Of a DNA stretch of 64,000 nt, positions 15,594 to 25,275 are shown one piece after another. This DNA comes from Demequina activiva (GTDB lineage: Bacteria; Actinomycetota; Actinomycetes; Actinomycetales; Demequinaceae): assembly GCF_016862815.1 (NCBI RefSeq), contig NZ_BONR01000001.1:1-64000 (forward strand), in the 5' to 3' direction. Under the pieces are notes generated by a model. The model had not been told where the DNA came from and ran no database searches. It saw only the letters and a list, made by a program, of their open reading frames with translations. Numbering within the stretch: the first letter of the stretch is position 1; every line of letters starts with the position of its first letter. The translations under genes and the position numbers were made by a program.

Positions 15594-16700
15594 TCAGGCC
15601 GGCGGCGCTCCGTCCGTGCCTGACACTCGTTCGCCGCGCAGCACCACGTGGATGGGTGCGGCGAGGGCGCGGATGTCCTCGCGCGGGTCCTGCCCGTACA
15701 CCACGAGGTCCGCGCTCGCGCCCTCGGTCAGGGTGTCCACCCCCAGGAAGGCCCGCGCCCGCCAGGTGGCCGCTGCCACCACATCGGCCGCGGGCACTCC
15801 GGCCTGCACCATCGCGGCCGCCTCGAGCGGCAGCAGGCCGTGCCCCAGGGTGCCTCCCGCATCCGTGCCCACCAGCAGCAGCACGCCTGCGTCGTGCATC
15901 GCGCGCACCTGCTCGCGGCGGCGCTGGTGCATCGCGCGCATCCGGGCCGCGTAGCGCGGGAAGCGCTCCTGGCCTGCGTCCGCGTATCCCACGAAGTTGT
16001 CGACCTGCAGCAGCGTGGGCACCACCGGGATGCCGCGCCGCGCGGCGACGCGCATGTGCTCCTCCGTCATGCCCGTGCCGTGCTCGATGCAGTCGATCCC
16101 GGCATCGAGCAGCGGGTCGATGGCCTCCTCGGAGAAGGCGTGCACCGTAGCCCTGGCACCCTCGGCGTGGACGGCGGCCAGCGCATCGGCGAGCTGCTCG
16201 GGCGTCCACAGCGGCGACAGGTCGCCCTCCTCGCGATCGATCCAGTCGCCGATGAGCTTCACCCAGCCGTCGCCCGTGCGCGCCTCCTCCGCAGCGACAG
16301 CCGGCAGCTGGTGAGGCTCGATCTCGCGCGCGTAGTGGCGCAGGTACCGCTTGGGGCGAGCGATGAAGCGCGCGGAGCGGATCAGGCGCGGCAGCTCGGG
16401 GCGCTCGTGGATGAAGGCCGTGTCCAGCGGCGACCCGGCGTCGCGAATCAGCAGCGTGCCGGCATCACGGTCGACGATGGCCTGCTTGACCGCCAGGTCG
16501 CGGTCCGTCGCGCCGCCCGAGTCCAGCCCCACATGGCAGTGGACGTCCACCAGGCCCGGCAGCACGGTGCCGGCCACGGCCGTGACCTCGCCGCTGTGAC
16601 GCGGCCGCTCGAAGGTGATGCGCCCGTCCAGCACCCATGCCTCGGGGGCCACGGTCGCGTCGTCGACGAGGACGGGCCCGGTCAGGTGCAGGACGCTCAC
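15594..16700 (-). CDS. Amidohydrolase family protein
   Basis: 368 residues, GTG start. A metal-dependent hydrolase of the amidohydrolase superfamily: VDVHCHVG gives the first HxH pair, VHAFSEEAIDPLLDAGIDCIEHG the His ligands of the barrel, and VGTDAGGTLGHGL the catalytic Asp. The C-terminal strand GASADLVVYGQDPREDI is typical of imidazolonepropionase- or prolidase-like members. The substrate is unknown. It begins 9 nt after the ffh stop and is probably co-transcribed with ffh. Confidence 0.85.
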   Translation of the reverse strand: MSVLHLTGPVLVDDATVAPEAWVLDGRITFERPRHSGEVTAVAGTVLPGLVDVHCHVGLDSGGATDRDLAVKQAIVDRDAGTLLIRDAGSPLDTAFIHERPELPRLIRSARFIARPKRYLRHYAREIEPHQLPAVAAEEARTGDGWVKLIGDWIDREEGDLSPLWTPEQLADALAAVHAEGARATVHAFSEEAIDPLLDAGIDCIEHGTGMTEEHMRVAARRGIPVVPTLLQVDNFVGYADAGQERFPRYAARMRAMHQRRREQVRAMHDAGVLLLVGTDAGGTLGHGLLPLEAAAMVQAGVPAADVVAAATWRARAFLGVDTLTEGASADLVVYGQDPREDIRALAAPIHVVLRGERVSGTDGAPPA

Positions 16701-16709
16701 GCGCGAGCC

Positions 16710-18299
16710 CTACTTCAGGTACTTGCCGAGGTCCGCGTCCAGCTGGGACGGGTCGAAGTCCTTCTCCTGCTGGCCCAGCCCGAACGCACTCCCCGCAGGC
16801 GCCTGCTGCGCCGCGCGGTTGCGCGCCGCGGCCTCCTGCTGGGCGCGCTTGGCGGGGTTGCCCGACTTGCCCTTGACCTTGCGCTGGGGCGCCTGCTTGC
16901 CCTTGGACTTCTTGCCGCCCGGCATCCCGCCCCACGCGCCGGGACCGCCGCCCTGGCCAGGCATCTGCGGCATCCCGCCGCCCTTGGCCATGGCGCGCAT
17001 CATCTTCTGCGCGTCCTCGAAGCGCTTGACCAGCGAGTTCACGTCCGAGACCTGCATGCCGGATCCGGAAGCGATGCGCGAGCGACGCGACCCGTTGAGG
17101 ATCTTGGGGTTGTCGCGCTCGGCAGGCGTCATGGACTGGATGATCGCCTCGGTGCGCACCAGCTCGCGCTCGTCGAAGTTCTCGATCTGCTCGCGCATCT
17201 GGCCCATGCCAGGCAGCATGCCCAGCATCTTCTTCATCGAGCCCATGTTCTTGAGCTGCTGCATCTGGCTCAGGAAGTCGGTGAGCGTGAAGTCCTCGCC
17301 CTTGGTGACCTTGTCGGCCATCCGGGCGGCCTCCTCCTGATCGAAGGCCTTCTCGGCCTGCTCGATCAGCGTGAGGATGTCGCCCATGTCCAGGATGCGG
17401 CCGGCCATGCGGTCCGGGTGGAAGACCTCGAAGTCGTCGAGCTTCTCGCCGGTCGACGCGAACAGGATGGGGCGGCCGGTGACCTCGCGCACGGACAGCG
17501 CCGCGCCTCCGCGGGTGTCGCCGTCCAGCTTGGTGAGCACGACGCCCGTGAAGTCGACGCCCTCCTGGAAGGCGGTCGCGGTGGCGACGGCGTCCTGGCC
17601 GATCATCGAGTCGATGACGAACAGCACCTCGTCCGGCTCGACGGCCTTGCGGATGTCCGCGGCCTGCTTCATGAGCTCGGCGTCCACGCCCAGGCGCCCG
17701 GCGGTGTCCACGATCACGACCGAGTGCTGACGCTGCTCGGCCTCCTTCATGGCCTTCTTGGCGACCTTCACGGGGTTGCCGCGCTGGCGCTCTCCCTCGC
17801 GGGTGACGCCGGGCTCCGGAGCGAAGACCGGCACGCCGGCACGCTCGCCGACGACCTGCAGCTGGTTCACGGCGTTGGGGCGCTGGAGGTCCGCGGCGAC
17901 CAGCAGCGGCGTCTGGCCCTGGCCCTTCAGATGGTGCGCGAGCTTGCCGGCCAGGGTGGTCTTTCCGGCACCCTGGAGACCGGCGAGCATGATGACCGTG
18001 GGGCCGGTCTTGGCGTGACGCAACGGGCGGGACTCGCCGCCGAGGATCGAGATGAGCTCCTCGTTGACGATCTTGACGACCTGCTCGCCCGGATTGAGGG
18101 CTCCCGAGACCTCGGCGCCGAGCGCCCGCTCACGGATGTTGCCGGTGAAGGTGCGGACCACGGGCACGGCGACGTCGGCGTCGAGCAGCGCACGACGGAT
18201 CTCGCGGATGGTGCCGTCGATGTCCGCCTCGGTGAGCCTGCCCTTGCCGCGCAGGCCCTTGAAGGTGGAAGTCAGGCGGTCGGAGAGGTTCGCGAACAC
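16710..18299 (-). CDS. ffh: Signal recognition particle protein Ffh
   Basis: 529 residues, longer than the usual ~450 because of a Gly/Lys-rich tail. The N domain is followed by the GTPase G domain (GLQGAGKTTLAGKLAHHL, VIVDTAGRLGVD, TKLDGDTRGGAALS), then the Met-rich M domain that binds signal peptides and SRP RNA (MKKMLGMLPGMGQM, SRRSRIASGSG). The tail after residue ~440 is rich in Gly, Met, Lys and Gln and is not conserved. The start at 18299 is GTG. The partner receptor ftsY is about 4 kb away on the same strand. Confidence 0.97.
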   Translation of the reverse strand: MFANLSDRLTSTFKGLRGKGRLTEADIDGTIREIRRALLDADVAVPVVRTFTGNIRERALGAEVSGALNPGEQVVKIVNEELISILGGESRPLRHAKTGPTVIMLAGLQGAGKTTLAGKLAHHLKGQGQTPLLVAADLQRPNAVNQLQVVGERAGVPVFAPEPGVTREGERQRGNPVKVAKKAMKEAEQRQHSVVIVDTAGRLGVDAELMKQAADIRKAVEPDEVLFVIDSMIGQDAVATATAFQEGVDFTGVVLTKLDGDTRGGAALSVREVTGRPILFASTGEKLDDFEVFHPDRMAGRILDMGDILTLIEQAEKAFDQEEAARMADKVTKGEDFTLTDFLSQMQQLKNMGSMKKMLGMLPGMGQMREQIENFDERELVRTEAIIQSMTPAERDNPKILNGSRRSRIASGSGMQVSDVNSLVKRFEDAQKMMRAMAKGGGMPQMPGQGGGPGAWGGMPGGKKSKGKQAPQRKVKGKSGNPAKRAQQEAAARNRAAQQAPAGSAFGLGQQEKDFDPSQLDADLGKYLK

Positions 18300-18378
18300 A
18301 GATGTCCCTTCGGGTGAAACGTGACCTCTAGCCTACCGGCGCGCGCGAGCGGTCCCCACAGCGCGCAGGGGGCCTGGG

Positions 18379-20154
18379 TCAGGGGCGCTCGCGCAGCTGC
18401 TGGCGGGCGCTCGCCATCAGCGTGTCGATGAGGCTCGCGCGCCACGTGGTCCAGGCCTTGGGGCCGGCCGCCCTCGCATCCGCCTCCGTGAGCGCGCGCA
18501 GCGTCTCGAGCAGATCCTGACGATGGTCGACCGCATCGAGCAGCGCCGCTGCGGTCGCAGGGTCGGCCGGGTCCTCCGTGGTCGCCAGGCCTGCCAGCGT
18601 CAGATGCTCGCGCACCAGGACCGTCACATCCGCGGTGGTGGCCTCCGACAGTCCCAGCCGCTCGCCGATGCGCGGGATCAGCGCCGCGCCATCCCGGGAG
18701 TGGTCCGTGGCGCCGGGCCGCTTGCCGATGTCGTGCAGCCACGCCGTGAGCAGCAGCAGGTCGCCGTCGGGCACATGCCGCCGATGCTTGCCGGCGAGGA
18801 CCACGGCCTCGAGCATGTGGCGGTCGACGGTGAAGCGGTGCACCGGGCTGCGCTGAGGCCGGTTGCGCACGCCCTCCCATTCGGGCACCCAGCGCACTGC
18901 CAGGCCATGGAGGTCGACCGCCTCCCACACATGGATGAGGTGCTGGCTGCCGCGCAGCAGGTCGCGCAGGTGCTGGCGCGCCGCGGCCGGCCACGGCTCC
19001 GGGAGGTCCGGCGTGCGCTGCAGGGCCAGCAGCAGGTTGGGGGTGAAGGTGAGCCCGGTGGTCGCGGCGGTCGCGGCAGCACGCAGCGGCAGCAGGGGGT
19101 CCTCCTCTGGCCTGCCGTCGCTCGCCAGCGCGAGCTCGCCGTCGACGTCGATGAGCCCCGGGGCCACGTCGACGTGGCGGGGAGCCGTGCCGCGCCTGCG
19201 TGCACGCCAGGCCCGCGAGCCGATGCCCGAGCGCTCCAGCGAGCGGCGCGCTCCGCGCTCGGTGGTGTCCAGGGCGTAGGCGACGGTGCGCCCCGCTTCC
19301 GCGAGCGACGCGAGCAGGTCGTCAGCGTGGTCGTAGCCCATGAGCTCCGCGACCTCATCCGCGATGTGACGGCCCAGGACGTTGACGGGCCTGCCGGTCA
19401 CCAGGTGGATCGCGTCGCGCACGTCCTTGAGGTGGTCGCCCGCATCGTCGACGGACCCGTGCGGCCGGTCGGTAAGCCAGGTCGCGGACAGGGCGCTCAG
19501 GCTCATGTGGTCGCGCAAGCCGCCGCGCGCCTCCTTGAGGTGCGGCTCGATCAGGTAGGCGAGCTCGCCGTGGCGCTCGGAGCGCGCTCGCGACGCTGAC
19601 AGCAGCTCGGGCAGGCGCTTGCGCGCCGCGCCGCGCCAGTCCTGGTAGATCGCGGCCCGTGCCTGCTGCGTGAGAGCGGCGTCGCCCGCGACGGGGTGCA
19701 GGTCGAGCAGACCGGCCGCCGCGGCCAGGTCCTTGGACGCCACCTGGCGGCACTCCGTGATGGAGCGCATCGAGTAGTCGAGCTCGAGACCGGCGTCCCA
19801 GATGGGGTACCAGAGACGTTGGGCGAGATCCGCGACCTGCTGGGAGGAGTTGGTCCTGCCGTCGTGGATCAGCACCAGGTCCAGGTCCGAGGCGGGACCG
19901 GCGTCGCCGCGACCCACCGAGCCCACGGCCCCCAGCGCGACTCCCTCGGCCAACGGCTGCGAGGCGTTCCAGTGCTCGGCGAGCCGCGCGAGGATCAGCT
20001 TGGTGATCTGACGGCGCCGCTCGGGGCCGGAGGTGCCTTCCTGCGTGAGGCGGGTCGCCAGCTCCGCCCGCTCACGCTTGAGGTCCCGCACCCCCAGGGG
20101 GTGCGGGACCTCAGCGTGGTGGCCGTCAGGGACAGCGCCCTTCGGGCCGGTCAT
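18379..20154 (-). CDS. glnD: PII uridylyl/adenylyltransferase GlnD lacking ACT domains
   Basis: 591 residues. GlnD modifies PII proteins by nitrogen status. The nucleotidyltransferase motif is [19 protein letters not shown] (residues ~77-95), and [17 protein letters not shown] is the conserved GlnD linker. The HD phosphohydrolase domain includes [15 protein letters not shown] near residue 474. The protein ends soon after the HD domain, whereas Streptomyces, Mycobacterium and E. coli GlnD are about 800-890 residues with two C-terminal ACT domains that sense glutamine. No ACT domain lies downstream in any frame I can see. The start is uncertain because no good ribosome-binding site precedes 20154 and a strong palindrome covers codons 15-25. 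Confidence 0.9.
   Translation of the reverse strand: MTGPKGAVPDGHHAEVPHPLGVRDLKRERAELATRLTQEGTSGPERRRQITKLILARLAEHWNASQPLAEGVALGAVGSVGRGDAGPASDLDLVLIHDGRTNSSQQVADLAQRLWYPIWDAGLELDYSMRSITECRQVASKDLAAAAGLLDLHPVAGDAALTQQARAAIYQDWRGAARKRLPELLSASRARSERHGELAYLIEPHLKEARGGLRDHMSLSALSATWLTDRPHGSVDDAGDHLKDVRDAIHLVTGRPVNVLGRHIADEVAELMGYDHADDLLASLAEAGRTVAYALDTTERGARRSLERSGIGSRAWRARRRGTAPRHVDVAPGLIDVDGELALASDGRPEEDPLLPLRAAATAATTGLTFTPNLLLALQRTPDLPEPWPAAARQHLRDLLRGSQHLIHVWEAVDLHGLAVRWVPEWEGVRNRPQRSPVHRFTVDRHMLEAVVLAGKHRRHVPDGDLLLLTAWLHDIGKRPGATDHSRDGAALIPRIGERLGLSEATTADVTVLVREHLTLAGLATTEDPADPATAAALLDAVDHRQDLLETLRALTEADARAAGPKAWTTWRASLIDTLMASARQQLRERP
20080..20112 (-). repeat. Perfect 33-nt inverted repeat in 5' coding part of glnD
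   Basis: GAGGTCCCGCACCCCC (20080-20095), one A, then the exact 16-nt complement (20097-20112). In RNA it would be a very stable hairpin about 40-75 nt into glnD, just after glnK. It could lower glnD expression relative to amtB-glnK, or mark a partial terminator if the true glnD start is further downstream. Confidence 0.75.
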
Positions 20155-20172
20155 AGATGTGGAGCGTCCCGA

Positions 20173-21770
<1,598 letters not shown>

Positions 21771-21853
21771 TCTGCTTCTCCTTGATTCTCTCGCCGCTCC
21801 GGCGAGTCACGAGTCACCCTCCCGCACGTTTGTTGCCCCTGAACTGCCCCCGT

Positions 21854-21869
21854 GTTTCCGAACGGTTAC
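21854..21869 (-). promoter_or_regulatory. GlnR-type box upstream of amtB-glnK-glnD
   Basis: On the minus strand GTAAC (21865-21869), 6 nt, then GAAAC (21854-21858). This is an exact match to the GlnR half-site pair gTnAC-n6-GAAAC described in Streptomyces and mycobacteria. It lies about 84 bp before the amtB ATG in the 168-bp intergenic region. Confidence 0.75.
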
Positions 21870-21938
21870 AAGAACCCGGCTCAGGTAAAAGGTGCGTTGC
21901 GAGATTCGTGAACGAGCGGTTCACGCGGAATGTCCGGA

Positions 21939-22298
21939 TCAGGCGTCCGGGATCTGGATGGCGTCGACCTCCCACCAGCCGTCGAACAGTCGCAGCTGGT
22001 GCAGCACCTTCTCGACCACGTGGTCGCTGCCGTCGAGCGAGGTCTCCGTGATCTCGACCGTGGCACGGTCGCCGTCGACGTCCACCGCGGTGACCGCCAT
22101 CGTGAGGCCCTCGGAGGCCTCGAGGTAGTCCGCGGTGGCGTCCGCGAAGTCGTCCCGCGAGTGCACGCCCAACGAGTCCCACAGTCGCGGCGTGGTGAGC
22201 GCGAGGAAGGCGGGGTAGTGACCCTCGCGCCACGCCTGGTCGTAGGCCTCGACCACCTGCGCGGGCTCGAGCGACGCCGGCAGATCGTCGAGGTTCAC
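21939..22298 (-). CDS. NTF2/SnoaL-like small protein
   Basis: 119 residues, GTG start overlapping the ftsY stop as GTGA. The order of one long helix region (EPAQVVEAYDQAWREGHYPAFLALTTPRLW) followed by curved beta strands (AVDVDGDRATVEITETS, RLFDGWWEVDAIQIPDA) fits the NTF2-like fold. The catalytic residues of any known enzyme group are not evident. Translation coupling to ftsY suggests co-expression with protein targeting, but no role is established. Confidence 0.7.
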   Translation of the reverse strand: MNLDDLPASLEPAQVVEAYDQAWREGHYPAFLALTTPRLWDSLGVHSRDDFADATADYLEASEGLTMAVTAVDVDGDRATVEITETSLDGSDHVVEKVLHQLRLFDGWWEVDAIQIPDA

Positions 22299-23401
22299 GC
22301 CTGCGCGCCCAGCAGTCCGTCCACGAACTGCTCGGTGTCGAACGGCGCGAGGTCATCCGCGCCCTCGCCCAGGCCGATGAGCTTGACGGGGACGCCCAGC
22401 TCCCGCTGGACGGCGATCACGATCCCGCCCTTGGCGGTCCCGTCGAGCTTGGTGAGGACGATCCCGGTGACGTTCGCGACCTCCGCGAACACGCGCGCCT
22501 GCGCCAGGCCGTTCTGCCCGGTGGTGGCGTCGAGCACCAGCAGCACCTCGACGGGCTCGGCCACCTTGGAGACCACGCGGATGATCTTGCCCAGCTCGTC
22601 CATGAGCCCGGCCTTGTTCTGCAGTCGCCCCGCGGTGTCGATGAGCAGCACGTCCGTTCCCTCGGCGCGGGCGCGGTCGGCGGCCTCGAAGGCCACCGAC
22701 GCGGGATCGGCTCCGTCGCGGTCGGATCGCACCGTCTCGACGCCCACCCGGGCGCCCCAGGTCTCGAGCTGATCCGCGGCGGCCGCGCGGAACGTGTCCG
22801 CCGCGCCCAGCACGACGGTGCGGCCCTCGGCGACCAGCACGCGGGCGATCTTGCCGACCGTGGTGGTCTTGCCCACGCCGTTGACGCCCACCACGATGAT
22901 GGGCTCGTGCGCGCCGCCGCCGGGCTCGCCCAGCGCGAGCGAGCGATCCAGGGCGGGATCGATGGTCTCGATGAGCACCGCGCGCAGGATCGCGCGCGGG
23001 TCCGAGTCGGGCTCGTCGCGCAGTCGCGTGCGCAGCCCCGCGAGGATGTCGTCGGTGGCCGCCGCTCCCACGTCCGCGAGCAGCAGCGTCTCCTCGAGCT
23101 CGTCCCAGTCGTCCTGCGACAGCGAGTCCTTGGAGAAGATCGCCAGCAGGCTCGCGCCGAGCCCGCCGGACAGGCGGGCGCGCAGGCGGGCGAGGCGAGC
23201 GCCGGGCGCCTCGGGCGCATCGGCGCGCCCAGCGGTGACCGTGGGCGCGGCCGACGCCGGGCCGGACTCACGCTTCGGGGAGGGCTGGGCACCCCGACCG
23301 CGCCGAGCGGCGAGGGCTGCGCCCGCGCCTCCCACGACGGCGAGACCGGCGACGATGACGACGACGAGGTCAGCGGACCCCGGGATCCAGGAGACGTCCA
23401 T
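22295..23401 (-). CDS. ftsY: SRP receptor FtsY
   Basis: 368 residues. The N-terminal ~30 residues form a hydrophobic membrane segment (ADLVVVIVAGLAVVGGAGAALAA), as usual in actinobacterial FtsY. A short Pro/Ala linker is followed by the NG GTPase (GVNGVGKTTTVGKIARVL, LIDTAGRLQNKAGLMDEL, TKLDGTAKGGIVIAV, GLGEGADDLAPF). It docks Ffh-ribosome complexes at the membrane. CACACT ends 6 nt before the ATG, a possible weak leaderless promoter. Confidence 0.96.
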   Translation of the reverse strand: MDVSWIPGSADLVVVIVAGLAVVGGAGAALAARRGRGAQPSPKRESGPASAAPTVTAGRADAPEAPGARLARLRARLSGGLGASLLAIFSKDSLSQDDWDELEETLLLADVGAAATDDILAGLRTRLRDEPDSDPRAILRAVLIETIDPALDRSLALGEPGGGAHEPIIVVGVNGVGKTTTVGKIARVLVAEGRTVVLGAADTFRAAAADQLETWGARVGVETVRSDRDGADPASVAFEAADRARAEGTDVLLIDTAGRLQNKAGLMDELGKIIRVVSKVAEPVEVLLVLDATTGQNGLAQARVFAEVANVTGIVLTKLDGTAKGGIVIAVQRELGVPVKLIGLGEGADDLAPFDTEQFVDGLLGAQA

Positions 23402-23474
23402 GAGTCCAGTGTGTCAGGTCGCGAGAGGCGCGCGAGGCACCATCAGACGGTCCCGGCACCACCGGCAGGTCTGC

Positions 23475-23858
23475 TCAGCGACCGCCGAGGCTGAGCTCAC
23501 CGGTGCGCGGCGCCTCGACGCCAGCGGCGCCCGGCAGGTCCTCGCCGCGCTCGCGCAGGGCCGCGGCCTGCTCCGCCACCACCACGCGGGCGTGCCCGGC
23601 GGTCTCCTTGGCCCAGGCGGCGGCACGGGTGCCCGGCGCCGGCCGGTCGGGGACGGAGGCGACCTCATCGATGAGGCTCCAGTCCGACTCCTGTCGCGGG
23701 GCCGGTGCGAACACGTCCTCGATGGACTGGCGCGAGCGCACGCCGAGGATCAGGCGTGCCACGTGCCGTCCACGCCCCTCGGCGAGTGCGGCGACCACCA
23801 TCACGACGACGGCGAGCACCACGATGAACGACAGCATTCCAGCGATCGACGAGAACAA
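23475..23858 (-). CDS. Single-pass membrane protein, unknown function
   Basis: About 127 residues from a TTG start at 23858. That start is chosen because a perfect AGGAGG (23865-23870) stands 6 nt before it, while the in-frame ATGs nearby have none. One N-terminal membrane helix (MLSFIVVLAVVVMVVAALAEG) is followed by a polar cytoplasmic part rich in Ala, Arg and Glu. No family is recognised. It lies upstream of ftsY on the same strand with a 73-bp gap. Confidence 0.65.
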   Translation of the reverse strand: MFSSIAGMLSFIVVLAVVVMVVAALAEGRGRHVARLILGVRSRQSIEDVFAPAPRQESDWSLIDEVASVPDRPAPGTRAAAWAKETAGHARVVVAEQAAALRERGEDLPGAAGVEAPRTGELSLGGR

Positions 23859-23997
23859 CGTGCTCCTCCTAGAGAAAGGGACATTCCGGACGGAAGTCTG
23901 GCCCTGCATCGGACTCAGAATCAACTCAGGTTCGGGCCCCGGACGGGAGCCCCGTGATCGGCCAGGGAGTCGTCGCCACGGGCATCGCAGCAGCGGC

Positions 23998-24003
23998 TAC
24001 CCT
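23998..24003 (+). promoter_or_regulatory. -10 element TACCCT, leaderless start
   Basis: TACCCT is followed by 6 nt and the ATG at 24010. Confidence 0.45.
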
Positions 24004-24009
24004 CCCACC

Positions 24010-25257
24010 ATGGACAACGCTCGGACCGGCCGGAGGGCCGTGGCGTGGATCGTGGCGGGCGCAGTCGTGATCGTGGGGATCGTGGTGGCGGTCGCGCTGG
24101 CAGCGCGACCCTCAGGCGACGCTGCCGTCGCGGGATCCGCCTCGCCGACTGCAGGCGACGTCTGCGGTGGCGTCGCGGACCAGTCTATCGCGCTCGACCA
24201 GCAGGTCGTGGGCCCGGAGCCGCGCACGTGCTTCGTCCTCGCCGAACGGCGCCAGGTCACCGTGGGGGCGGCCGCGCTGGAACCGGACGATGCGGTGGTG
24301 CTGGCCGTGCTCGACGTCGACGGGACGGAGCTGGGCGGGGCGCAGAGCGAGGCCGGCTGGGACCCCGAGGTGAGCCTCACCCTCGAGCCGGGCACCTACG
24401 TCATCGAGGTGACGGGGACGGCAGGCGCCACTCCCCCGTTCCTGATCTACACGGCGACGTTCCCCGCGACGGCGGAGGAGCCCGCCGACGCTGCGCAGCT
24501 GCCGCCCCTGGACGCGTGCGGCGCGGACGTGCCGACGGTGAGGGACGATGCGCCGGTCACCGTGAGCGCGGCCGCAGGCGAGTCGGCCGCTCACTACGCG
24601 TGCCTCGAGATCGAGGAGGCCGGCTTCGTCAAGGTGGGCCTCGCCTCCGCGGAGCCATCGGATCAGGACGCACCGGACCTCCAGCTCGCGGTCTACCGCC
24701 ACGGCGAGCAGCCCACGCTGGTACGCACCGCCGACGATGCGATCGGCCTGGATCCCGAGATGTCGCTCGATCTCGAGCCGGGCACGTACCTGCTCGAGGC
24801 CACCGCATGGTTCGACCTGCCCACAGGTGAATTCGAGTTCTACGTGGACGACGACGCGGACCTCTTCCGCCGCGGAGAGGTCACGTCCCTGCACGCGGAC
24901 GCGACGGCCGCGCTGTGCGCGGACGCGCCGGCGCTCGCGCCGGGCGAGGCCATCACCGTCGACGGCGAGGGCACCTACGTGTGCGTCACGGTCCCGAGCG
25001 ACCAGCGCCTCACGCTCGAGGCGGCGACGCTGAGCGACCAGGACCTGGTGCTGGAGGTCATCGGCTTCGAGGACTCGGGCGCGCCGTACCGTCTCGCGTT
25101 CGCGGACGAGAACCCGTACTCCGATGTGCTCGCCAACGTGGATCCGCTGATCGACCAGGTGCTGCCCGCCGGCACGTGGCTGGTGGCGGTCACGACGTAC
25201 TACACCGGCGTCGCCGCTGACTACGACGTCGCCGTGCAGCCCGCGGTGGCGCGGTAG
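24010..25257 (+). CDS. Membrane-anchored extracellular protein with PPC-like repeats
   Basis: 415 residues. An N-terminal membrane helix (about 9-32) anchors a secreted part made of three similar ~110-residue modules. Each begins with a Cys near the start (DVCGGV, DACGAD, ALCADAP) and contains a second Cys before a beta run (RTCFVL, YACLEIE, YVCVTV). Each then has a D-P-L/E-V/M-S-L-x-L-E-P-G-T-Y type turn, as in bacterial pre-peptidase C-terminal domains. The paired cysteines probably form one disulfide per module. No catalytic domain is present, so it may be a binding or scaffolding protein. It is convergent with smc. Confidence 0.72.
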   Translation: MDNARTGRRAVAWIVAGAVVIVGIVVAVALAARPSGDAAVAGSASPTAGDVCGGVADQSIALDQQVVGPEPRTCFVLAERRQVTVGAAALEPDDAVVLAVLDVDGTELGGAQSEAGWDPEVSLTLEPGTYVIEVTGTAGATPPFLIYTATFPATAEEPADAAQLPPLDACGADVPTVRDDAPVTVSAAAGESAAHYACLEIEEAGFVKVGLASAEPSDQDAPDLQLAVYRHGEQPTLVRTADDAIGLDPEMSLDLEPGTYLLEATAWFDLPTGEFEFYVDDDADLFRRGEVTSLHADATAALCADAPALAPGEAITVDGEGTYVCVTVPSDQRLTLEAATLSDQDLVLEVIGFEDSGAPYRLAFADENPYSDVLANVDPLIDQVLPAGTWLVAVTTYYTGVAADYDVAVQPAVAR

Positions 25258-25275
25258 CCGCGACGGCGCCGGCGC

